From: Candidatus Hermodarchaeota archaeon
GTDB lineage: Archaea > Asgardarchaeota > Hermodarchaeia > Hermodarchaeales > Hermodarchaeaceae
Direction of reading: 5' to 3'
Assembly: GCA_016839995.1 (NCBI GenBank)
Contig: JAEOTD010000009.1
Span: 1 to 5,487 of the forward strand
DNA length: 5,487 nucleotides
Made by a program: the position numbers and the translations under genes
Shown: in pieces, positions 1-4,977 of the stretch
Layout of the letters: the number at the start of each line of letters is the position of its first letter
How positions within the stretch are numbered: the stretch's first letter is position 1
The notes under the pieces: model-generated
What the model was told of the DNA's origin: nothing
Database searches by the model: none
The model's input: the letters and a program-made list of their open reading frames with translations, nothing else

Positions 1-582
1 CAGCAAGCTGTAGCAAAAGAGCATGGCGATATCATCAAAGCCATGATTGGAAAGAATCTCACGGTCAAAGAAGTTCATGCCTTGTATTTCAACCCAAGCA
101 AGGAAACCTATGATAAAACCATTAAAACCGTGTATCGACATCTTGAAGTCCTTGAAAAAGCTGGCTTAGTGATTGAATGTGGACACCGAAAACCACACGA
201 CAGCCGCTTAACTGAAAAACTATTTTGCCGCTCCGCGAACATTTTCGTACTTGGAGAAGGGAAACCTAAAGACAAATGGTGGAAGAAAGAAAAAGGACAA
301 AAAATCATTCAGCGATTAAGCATCCTGCTCCCTGAACTCTTTGAAGTGGAACTGAAGGATTTTGCAACATTCGAGAAATTAGTCGAACAGTATCTTGAAC
401 AGCATGATAGCATAACCATGGAATTGTGGCGAAAAGCCCCGGACAATGAGCCCATTTCAGAAATTTTCCGTGAGGCTGATCTTTGGGAGATTAAATACCT
501 CTCTAACTTGGTTTCAACTATTGGAGTTATGCTTCGCAATACCGAGCTCTGTGATGACTTCAAGAAACTTCTTGGCAAGTAG
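1..582 (+). CDS. Winged-helix (ArsR-like) transcriptional regulator, 5'-partial
   Basis: This is a probable cytoplasmic DNA-binding regulator. The reading frame is open from the first base of the window, so the gene starts upstream: 14 codons precede the first in-window Met (codon at 43), giving 193 residues here. Residues about 8-75 look like a winged helix-turn-helix. Helix 2 begins around TVKEVHALY (21-29), the recognition helix is around TIKTVYRHLEVLEKAGL (40-56), and a basic wing follows (GHRKPHDSR, then EKLFCRSANIF). The C-terminal half (about 90-193) is charged and helical and may serve for dimerisation or ligand binding; I do not recognise a named domain in it. The stop at 580-582 is followed by a 95-bp gap holding the promoter of the next regulator, so the two genes are probably separate units. 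The winged helix is seen from sequence pattern; the target and the signal are unknown. Confidence 0.8.
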   Translation, partial: QQAVAKEHGDIIKAMIGKNLTVKEVHALYFNPSKETYDKTIKTVYRHLEVLEKAGLVIECGHRKPHDSRLTEKLFCRSANIFVLGEGKPKDKWWKKEKGQKIIQRLSILLPELFEVELKDFATFEKLVEQYLEQHDSITMELWRKAPDNEPISEIFREADLWEIKYLSNLVSTIGVMLRNTELCDDFKKLLGK

Positions 583-607
583 AGCGTTCAGTTTTCTAGG
601 TTTCACC

Positions 608-641
608 ATATAACCCGTCATATGACGGGTGTACTTATATG
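608..641 (+). promoter_or_regulatory. Probable promoter of the HTH_10 regulator gene
   Basis: Two TATA-like elements flank the palindrome in this gap: ATATAA at 608-613 and CTTATATG at 634-641. Archaeal transcription usually starts about 25 bp downstream of the TATA box. The first would give a start near 635 and the second near 662, both upstream of the TTG at 678. In either case the palindrome lies next to the core promoter, where a bound protein would interfere with TBP/TFB or polymerase. Which element is used cannot be decided from sequence. Confidence 0.45.
613..630. promoter_or_regulatory. Perfect 18-bp palindromic operator candidate (site 1)
   Basis: ACCCGTCATATGACGGGT is identical to its own reverse complement. 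Its core, CCGTCATATGACGG, recurs with one central change at 1448-1461, in front of the QueG-like gene. It ends 47 bp before the TTG start of the HTH_10 regulator. A perfect palindrome with no loop is a typical binding site for a dimeric DNA-binding protein rather than an RNA hairpin. The adjacent regulator is the simplest candidate for binding it (autoregulation); this is inferred. Confidence 0.75.
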
Positions 642-665
642 TAAGAGTAGAAGGTAGAAACGAGC

Positions 666-670
666 GAGGT
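666..670 (+). promoter_or_regulatory. Shine-Dalgarno GAGGT supporting the TTG start at 678
   Basis: GAGGT lies 7 bases upstream of the TTG at 678-680. An in-frame stop (TAG, 648-650) lies just upstream and no other start codon occurs between them. This supports TTG over the internal ATG at 759, which would remove the family-typical N-terminal HDCPFGDFSRRFP segment. Confidence 0.6.
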
Positions 671-677
671 AGCAATT

Positions 678-1400
678 TTGCCTTTATTCGAACTCGTCTT
701 CAAAATCATTCATGATTGCCCCTTTGGGGACTTTTCCCGAAGATTTCCATCTCTAAAGATGTTTTTTTGGTGCAATGGAGATCACGATGTGATAGAAATT
801 GTCTCAGTTAGCAAAGAGAGCGAAGCACAGGTGATGGAAGAATTAGCCCAACTTTCTGGAATTGTAGAACAAACCTTTGAGAAGGGTCGGATTCATCTGA
901 TTGTGAAGCAATGTGCATGTCAGTATGAAGGGACCATTTCTGAACTGATTGATGAGTTTAACATTCTGCACCTATCACCGGTCATCCATGATGAAGGGTG
1001 GGAATACTACCGGGTCATTGTATTTCGCCACGAGGATATTGATCAGCTCTTTCAACGATTTGACGAGAAAGGCTATCAATACGAAATCATTCGGAAAGCC
1101 CCCTTTGAAGGAATGATTTCAAGTTCGTTAACTCTCACAGTGGATGCACTCTTTTCTAGCTTAACAGAGAAACAGCTCGCAGCCTTGGTGATGGCGCATT
1201 CAAATGGATATTATAGTTTTCCCCGGCAAACGAATGTGAAGAACCTTGCAGCCTTGAAACGGGTTCCACGTACCACGTTTCAAGAGCATTTACAAAAGGG
1301 CGAAAGTAAGCTGTTATCGTCATTGATGCCGTTTTTACAGCTCTATGTGCATCTTCCATTGGAAGTCAAACAACGCATTACCTCAGCTGCTATAACCTAA
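678..1400 (+). CDS. HTH_10 (bacterioopsin-activator type) transcriptional regulator
   Basis: This is an archaeal transcription factor of 240 residues starting at TTG. The C-terminal domain (about 162-215) matches the bacterioopsin-activator HTH (HTH_10) pattern: LTEKQLAALVMAHSNGYYSF, then PR, LAALKRVPRTTFQEHL and a following KL-rich helix. The N-terminal part (1-155) is a sensor-like region with H12-D-C14-P, a WCNGDHD segment (C32), and a KQCACQ pair (C79, C81). Such Cys/His residues could bind a metal or respond to redox state, but that is inference. Members of this family bind DNA through the C-terminal HTH and differ in the N-terminal input domain. The gene follows a winged-helix regulator and precedes a QueG-like iron-sulfur protein on the same strand. 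A near-identical palindrome lies in front of both this gene and the next, which suggests autoregulation and control of its neighbour. Family assignment is fairly secure; ligand and direction of control are unknown. Confidence 0.85.
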   Translation: MPLFELVFKIIHDCPFGDFSRRFPSLKMFFWCNGDHDVIEIVSVSKESEAQVMEELAQLSGIVEQTFEKGRIHLIVKQCACQYEGTISELIDEFNILHLSPVIHDEGWEYYRVIVFRHEDIDQLFQRFDEKGYQYEIIRKAPFEGMISSSLTLTVDALFSSLTEKQLAALVMAHSNGYYSFPRQTNVKNLAALKRVPRTTFQEHLQKGESKLLSSLMPFLQLYVHLPLEVKQRITSAAIT

Positions 1401-1410
1401 CATTGTCACA

Positions 1411-1437
1411 GCCTTCCTTTTTCATCAGTTAATTTTA
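1411..1437 (+). terminator. T-rich stretch, possible archaeal terminator
   Basis: Just after the HTH_10 regulator stop (1398-1400) the coding strand carries T-rich runs: CTTTTTC at 1417-1423 and AATTTTA at 1431-1437. Archaeal polymerase can terminate at oligo-T tracts without a hairpin. No stable stem precedes them. The second run may instead be part of the TATA element of the next gene. Confidence 0.3.
1429..1437 (+). promoter_or_regulatory. TATA-like element of the QueG-like gene
   Basis: TTAATTTTA is AT-rich and lies 11 bp upstream of the second palindrome. A transcription start about 25 bp downstream would fall near 1458-1460, inside or at the edge of that palindrome, leaving a leader of roughly 40 bases before the TTG at 1498. 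This arrangement resembles the one in front of the HTH_10 gene. It is weak on its own and supported mainly by position. Confidence 0.35.
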
Positions 1438-1447
1438 CCGTTTCATG

Positions 1448-1461
1448 CCGTCATTTGACGG
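1448..1461. promoter_or_regulatory. Palindromic operator candidate (site 2)
   Basis: CCGTCATTTGACGG consists of 6-bp inverted arms CCGTCA/TGACGG around a central TT. It matches the core of site 1 (CCGTCATATGACGG, 613-630) at 13 of 14 positions. It ends 36 bp before the TTG start of the QueG-like gene, compared with 47 bp for site 1. A further half-site-like ACCG at 1437-1440 gives an additional overlapping inverted pair, TACCGT (1436-1441) with ACGGTA (1458-1463). The shared sequence and placement suggest one protein binds both sites. Confidence 0.7.
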
Positions 1462-1497
1462 TAGAAAGAATATGCTTCACCGGCACATCAGTTTCAA

Positions 1498-2310
1498 TTG
1501 GTGATAAAATTGACAGAATCACTGACCCAACGAGTCAAGCAATTGGCAAAGAAAGTGGGATTTGCCGACGTCGGAATCACTCATCCGGATAAACTTGAGA
1601 ATCTTCCTCATGGGTGGGTTGGGCAAGTAAGGAAGCTCCAATATCCTGACGAGGAATTTCCCACTGTCAGATCGATAATCATTCTGGCGTTCCATATTTG
1701 GGATAAAATCTTTAATCTCAATGTTACAGCGCCGAGTTCTGTACGGAAAGGTCCCGAATCACCCTTTGACCCCTTTGAAGGATATTTTCTGGGTTATGAA
1801 GTAATGAAGAATAAGGCATGGAAAATAATCACCTTCCTCCAAAGTGAAGGATATGAAGCCATCTATTCGGTGGGAATTCCACTCAAACCCATCGCGGTTC
1901 AATGTGGCTTAGGGTGGCAAGGGAAGAACACCTTGCTTATCACACCCGCTCATGGTCCTCGCGTCAATCTCATCGCAATTCTAACCGATGCTGAACTCAC
2001 ACCAGATAAGCCATTTCAAGAAGATCTTTGCAGAGACTGTGAGAAATGTCTGAAAGCGTGTCCCACAAAGGCATTGTCACCCTACAAATGCACACCTACA
2101 CGGTGTATGGTGTATTCTCTGGAGTGCCCAGATGCACCAGAGGTTCCTGAAGATGTACGACGCCTTGAAGCAAAATTAACACCGCGCCCAACTCCACAGA
2201 GTTATTTAGAGTGCTCAATTTGCATGAATGTGTGTCCTTACGGTAAACCCCCAAAAAATTCAACTCCGTCGGAGAGTGTTAAATCTCTCCCCCCAATTGT
2301 GGTTATGTGA
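1498..2310 (+). CDS. QueG-like / reductive-dehalogenase-like dicluster [4Fe-4S] protein
   Basis: This is a cytoplasmic iron-sulfur protein of 270 residues related to epoxyqueuosine reductase, a cobalamin-dependent enzyme, and more distantly to reductive dehalogenases. The N-terminal segment (about 20-160) has AKKVGFADVGIT (17-28) and GLGWQGKNTLLITP (137-150), typical of the QueG core. Then come C178-x2-C181-x2-C184-x3-C188-P, an RCMVY segment (C203, matching the RCISY of QueG), and C239-x2-C242-x3-C246-P. These eight cysteines fit two [4Fe-4S] clusters; C198 and C210 are extra. It ends soon after the second cluster and so lacks the C-terminal HEAT-like region of bacterial QueG. Archaea normally make archaeosine, not queuosine, so the real substrate is unknown. 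Start is TTG 1498 or the next codon GTG 1501; no clear Shine-Dalgarno is seen. The promoter carries the palindrome shared with the HTH_10 regulator. Family is secure, reaction is not. Confidence 0.82.
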   Translation: MVIKLTESLTQRVKQLAKKVGFADVGITHPDKLENLPHGWVGQVRKLQYPDEEFPTVRSIIILAFHIWDKIFNLNVTAPSSVRKGPESPFDPFEGYFLGYEVMKNKAWKIITFLQSEGYEAIYSVGIPLKPIAVQCGLGWQGKNTLLITPAHGPRVNLIAILTDAELTPDKPFQEDLCRDCEKCLKACPTKALSPYKCTPTRCMVYSLECPDAPEVPEDVRRLEAKLTPRPTPQSYLECSICMNVCPYGKPPKNSTPSESVKSLPPIVVM

Positions 2311-2340
2311 GAGGCTACCGATTGAAACTTGGTGAAGACA

Positions 2341-2907
2341 TTACATGGGGCTATGGACAAGGCTTGGGTGGTGTTCCGTGAGCCCAAGCTGGTTGCGTTG
2401 CATGGCAGAACAGAGGGCACTAAACACTAATTTTACGTTTTTCCCGGTCTTTGCTGAACACAGAATATACTCGGAGATAGGATGACGAGTACAAAACTCT
2501 TGAATTGTTTTTAGAGGAATCACTGATTGCTGGTCGGTTTTATTTCCGACAAGGATGATGGAAGGATTTTCGTGAGAAGGATTCCATGAAGCAATGAACT
2601 CTAACCATTGGTTGGCAGCATTGAGGGATTCAGGTTTTGTGACATCAAACACTAAGGCAATTCCTGTCGCTCCTTGACAGAAACGAGGCATCAAACACCT
2701 AAACCGTTCGTGACCACTTAGGTCCCAAATGCTGAGGTTAATTGGCCCTTCTTCGCCGTGACAGATTTTCTGGGCGAAATTTACACCGATGGTTGGTGTG
2801 ACATCGGTGAATTCTCCAAAGACCAGGTGGTTGATCAGGCTGGTTTTTCCAACATCAGTTGCTCCAGCGACGAGTACTTTTGCCAGAGAAGCTCTTTCTG
2901 TGACCAT
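2341..2907 (-). CDS. Rab/Ras-like small GTPase (Asgard eukaryote-like type)
   Basis: This is a GTP-binding switch protein of 188 residues, close to the usual size of a Rab. All G motifs are visible: G1 GATDVGKT (15-22), switch I PTIGVNF with T39, G3 WDLSGHERF (61-69), G4 NKTD (122-125), and G5 CSAKTG (150-155). The PTIGVNF and WDxxGxERF motifs resemble Rab proteins more than Arf or bacterial MglA. H66 occupies the place of the catalytic Gln (Ras Gln61), and D18 that of Ras Gly13, so hydrolysis and exchange may be unusual. The C-terminus ends in HSPM and has no prenylation cysteine, so membrane attachment would need another mechanism. The ATG at 2905-2907 has no Shine-Dalgarno at normal distance, and a promoter-like element lies 30 bp upstream, so the mRNA may be nearly leaderless. 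It lies downstream of the serine hydrolase (59-bp gap) and converges on the QueG-like gene. Family is secure; pathway unknown. Confidence 0.93.
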   Translation of the reverse strand: MVTERASLAKVLVAGATDVGKTSLINHLVFGEFTDVTPTIGVNFAQKICHGEEGPINLSIWDLSGHERFRCLMPRFCQGATGIALVFDVTKPESLNAANQWLEFIASWNPSHENPSIILVGNKTDQQSVIPLKTIQEFCTRHPISEYILCSAKTGKNVKLVFSALCSAMQRNQLGLTEHHPSLVHSPM

Positions 2908-2914
2908 TGTGTAA

Positions 2915-2935
2915 TCATTGCATCCCTTGCAATGA
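2915..2935. promoter_or_regulatory. Inverted repeat at the GTPase promoter
   Basis: TCATTGCA at 2915-2922 and TGCAATGA at 2928-2935 are perfect 8-bp inverted arms separated by TCCCT. The repeat lies 8 bp upstream of the GTPase start codon and just downstream of a TATA-like element, so it covers the expected transcription start. It could be an operator, or a short hairpin if it is transcribed. Its sequence is unrelated to the CCGTCA/TGACGG palindromes, so a different regulator would be expected. Confidence 0.5.
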
Positions 2936-2936
2936 C

Positions 2937-2944
2937 CCTTATAG
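2937..2944 (-). promoter_or_regulatory. TATA-like element of the GTPase gene
   Basis: On the minus strand this reads CTATAAGG. A start about 25 bp downstream would fall near 2915, leaving a leader of about 8 bases before the ATG, which fits the missing Shine-Dalgarno. A second candidate, AGTATAGT (2953-2960, minus strand), lies further upstream. The GTPase may therefore be transcribed alone even though it follows the hydrolase gene on the same strand. Confidence 0.35.
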
Positions 2945-2966
2945 ACTCCACAACTATACTCAGAGG

Positions 2967-4181
2967 TTATGCTGAAGGCACAGCACGTTTTCGGTAGAAG
3001 TAGAATCCAACAAGAACAACAGGAACAATAACCACGAGGGATATTACTATCCCAAGTGCCAAGGGATTAGCAGTAATTGGTGAAAATTCTTCGATGGCGC
3101 GAAAGACATAATCTTGTACTAGACCAAAGACATTGATTTCGCCGTCGAAATCAGAAGCTGTTTGGACGACAATTAGGTCATATTCAGGGTGGACTATAAT
3201 CCATTGACTATGTAAGCCCCGGGCTTCAAAAGTGCTCATTGATAATTGCTTCCACCATTGATACCCATAACCTGTCCCCGACCAGGGTTGAGTGGCGGAT
3301 CTTTGCGATTGCACAACCCATTCCGTAGGGATGATTTGATCCCCGTCCCATTCTCCATCGTTGAGATAGAGTAATCCGAATTTTGCCATGTCACGGGGTC
3401 GGAGATGCAGTTCACTTCCACCAAAATTTAGTCCATTTCGGTCTCGGGTCCAAAACGCATGAGTAATCCCTAGTGGCCCAAAGAGGTGGTCAAACGCGAA
3501 TTCGAGGGGAATTTGTCCCGTAGTTTCATGGATGATCCCTGCAAGGAGGTGGGAAGCACCAGTGTTGTAGACCCAGGTTGTGCCAGGCTCGGCTGCCATG
3601 GGTCGATCGAGCATAAATTGAATGCAATCGGCACTGAAGATCATCTGATGAAGATCATTTTGAGGGTCCGTGTATGGATGGGACCATTCATCCCATTCTA
3701 GTCCCGCACGCATATTCAACAGATGTCGGACAGTCATTCTCTGTTTCCGGTCATCTAAATTCGCAATTGTCCGATCCGAGAAAAAGTTCACCACTGGTTC
3801 GTCCACACTGGGGATGTATCCTTCATCAATCGCGATTCCGATTAATGCTGAAGTAAAACTTTTTGACACCGAATGAAGAATATGCGAATTGTCAGCCGTA
3901 AAAGCGCTTGGATAGTCTTCATAGACGATATACCCATGACGAACCACTAAATAGGAATCCAATGGAAGCCCCTGACTCCGAATAAACGCATGTAATTGCT
4001 GGAGAACCACCGAACTCATCCCCTGCAATTCCGGTGGTGACGTTCGCCAATCATCGGTAGGCCAGTAATCCGGAATCAATCGATCCTGATTCAACCCACT
4101 TGTTTGCGGAATGATCCACAGTGATGTCAGAGTAAATGGTAGAAGAAGGAGAAACCACCAACGAGGATTCACACACTTCAC
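2967..4181 (-). CDS. Membrane-anchored serine hydrolase, class C beta-lactamase family
   Basis: This is a 404-residue member of the beta-lactamase/penicillin-binding-protein-like serine hydrolase family. Family members act on esters, amides or D-amino-acid peptides; the substrate here is unknown. A hydrophobic N-terminus (about 8-25, WWFLLLLPFTLTSLWIIP) is a signal peptide or anchor. The catalytic SxxK motif is S104-V-S-K107 in HSVSKSFTS, the second motif is Y205-N-T-G in TWVYNTGASHLLAG, and the region where class C enzymes have KTG is GLHSQWIIVHPEYDL (322-336). A second hydrophobic helix (about 374-395) followed by YRKR suggests the catalytic domain is outside the cell with a short cytoplasmic tail. 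The listed start is GTG 4181. An AAAGGA sequence (4183-4188) is only 1 base from it but 10 bases from the in-frame GTG at 4172, which would give MNPRWWF and may be the true start. Family is secure. Confidence 0.88.
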   Translation of the reverse strand: MKCVNPRWWFLLLLPFTLTSLWIIPQTSGLNQDRLIPDYWPTDDWRTSPPELQGMSSVVLQQLHAFIRSQGLPLDSYLVVRHGYIVYEDYPSAFTADNSHILHSVSKSFTSALIGIAIDEGYIPSVDEPVVNFFSDRTIANLDDRKQRMTVRHLLNMRAGLEWDEWSHPYTDPQNDLHQMIFSADCIQFMLDRPMAAEPGTTWVYNTGASHLLAGIIHETTGQIPLEFAFDHLFGPLGITHAFWTRDRNGLNFGGSELHLRPRDMAKFGLLYLNDGEWDGDQIIPTEWVVQSQRSATQPWSGTGYGYQWWKQLSMSTFEARGLHSQWIIVHPEYDLIVVQTASDFDGEINVFGLVQDYVFRAIEEFSPITANPLALGIVISLVVIVPVVLVGFYFYRKRAVPSA

Positions 4182-4182
4182 A

Positions 4183-4188
4183 TCCTTT
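4183..4188 (-). promoter_or_regulatory. Shine-Dalgarno-like AAAGGA that may move the hydrolase start to 4172
   Basis: On the minus strand this is AAAGGA. It is too close (1 base) to serve the GTG at 4179-4181 and better placed (10 bases) for the in-frame GTG at 4170-4172. That start would remove only MKC and leave the signal sequence intact. Confidence 0.4.
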
Positions 4189-4220
4189 GAATACCCAACA
4201 ATTCAGCTGGGTGGTTCATC

Positions 4221-4227
4221 CTTAAAT
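4221..4227 (-). promoter_or_regulatory. Possible internal promoter for the serine hydrolase
   Basis: The 68-bp gap after the methyltransferase contains ATTTAAG on the minus strand. A start about 25 bp downstream, near 4199, would leave the AAAGGA site within the leader. This is a weak single-element match, and read-through from the methyltransferase gene is equally possible. Confidence 0.25.
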
Positions 4228-4249
4228 GCTTCCAGAAACCGGCAGAACA

Positions 4250-4930
4250 TCAACGCATTCGTTGTCCAAGATATTCAATGACCCATGGATACCGTGGTTT
4301 CTTCCGGGTGCGATCAACTTCTATCCCATCTATGTAGTAGAGAATTTTTAATTTTGGAAACAATGACGGGAGTTCATCCCGGGTGAAGTAATGATAGGTT
4401 TGTTGATGTTCTGGTGAATAGTAGGTGTTTGGTTCTACTTGCTCAAGTTGTGGGATTTTCTCAGAACGTTTCACATGTTCCACCGAAAAGGTGCGTACAT
4501 ACAAAATGCCCCGTTTCGCTAGCCCTGAATAGATTTGTTCAGCAATCGCCTGAATTTCGGGAACACGGAGTAACTGCAAAATTTTAGATGCAATGATTAA
4601 CGCGTAACGACGTTGAGGAATCTCAAAAGCCGGCAATCTTGCCTCATAGATGTGCATGTTGAGGTTCTCCTCTTTGGCACGTTCCCGACACTTCTTTACC
4701 CATGTCTTAGACACATCCACACAATCAACTTCAAATCCAAGTTTTGCGAAAAACAGTGCATTTCGCCCATTCCCCATGGCTAAATCCAGCACAGGACCCG
4801 ATGAGATCAATGGTAAATATTCCATTAGAGTCCAATCTGGCTCGTTATCCGTCTCTGTCACAACTTCCCGATAGGCGTTAAACCACAACCTGTTTTCAAC
4901 TGTCACACTCACCGACCTCTCCATACCCAA
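4250..4930 (-). CDS. TehB-like class I SAM-dependent methyltransferase
   Basis: This is a soluble methyltransferase of 226 residues with the class I Rossmann layout. Motif I is VLDLAMGNGRNALFFAKLG (47-65), where the usual GxGxG is AxGxG. The acidic residue at the end of strand beta-2 is D72 in VDCVDVSKTW. Motif IV lies near YALIIASKILQLL (109-121) and a post-motif strand at GILYVRTF (141-148). The NGRN-alfFA-lGfeVdcvDvS pattern resembles the TehB (tellurite-resistance) methyltransferase group, but that group is broad and the acceptor is unknown, so no symbol is given. The start is TTG at 4928-4930, chosen because GAGGAGGG (4937-4944, minus strand) lies 6 bases upstream; ATG 4924 would be 12 bases away. 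It follows the membrane-protein gene by 47 bp with no well-placed TATA element, so the two are probably co-transcribed. Confidence 0.85.
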   Translation of the reverse strand: MGMERSVSVTVENRLWFNAYREVVTETDNEPDWTLMEYLPLISSGPVLDLAMGNGRNALFFAKLGFEVDCVDVSKTWVKKCRERAKEENLNMHIYEARLPAFEIPQRRYALIIASKILQLLRVPEIQAIAEQIYSGLAKRGILYVRTFSVEHVKRSEKIPQLEQVEPNTYYSPEHQQTYHYFTRDELPSLFPKLKILYYIDGIEVDRTRKKPRYPWVIEYLGQRMR

Positions 4931-4936
4931 GAGTAG

Positions 4937-4944
4937 CCCTCCTC
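4937..4944 (-). promoter_or_regulatory. Strong Shine-Dalgarno GAGGAGGG for the methyltransferase TTG start
   Basis: On the minus strand GAGGAGGG ends 6 bases before the TTG at 4930. It is the best ribosome-binding match in the window and favours TTG over the in-frame ATG two codons later. The only TATA-like sequence in this gap (GATATTT, about 4958-4965) would start transcription at or past this site, which argues for co-transcription from upstream. Confidence 0.65.
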
Positions 4945-4977
4945 AAAAATCCCTACGAAATATCGTGATGTCGAGGA

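Noticed and set aside
2320..2328. GATTGAAAC, which resembles the 3' end of many CRISPR repeats
   Set aside because: It occurs only once, in the 30-bp gap between convergent genes, with no repeated units or spacers around it.
2758..2997. Plus-strand open frame of 79 codons opposite the GTPase start
   Set aside because: It is antisense to the conserved P-loop and switch region of the GTPase and shows no recognisable protein pattern.
3486..3876. Several short plus-strand frames opposite the serine hydrolase
   Set aside because: They overlap each other and are antisense to the conserved SxxK and YNT motif regions; they look like shadows of the real gene.
4193..4212. ACCCA/TGGGT inverted repeat between methyltransferase and hydrolase
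   Set aside because: Arms of only 5 bp with a 10-base loop and no T-tract after it; too weak for a terminator or operator.
4587..4599. GATGCAATGATTA, identical to 13 bases (reverse strand, 2912-2924) at the GTPase inverted repeat
   Set aside because: It lies inside the methyltransferase coding region without the second arm, and one such match in a window of this size is expected by chance.
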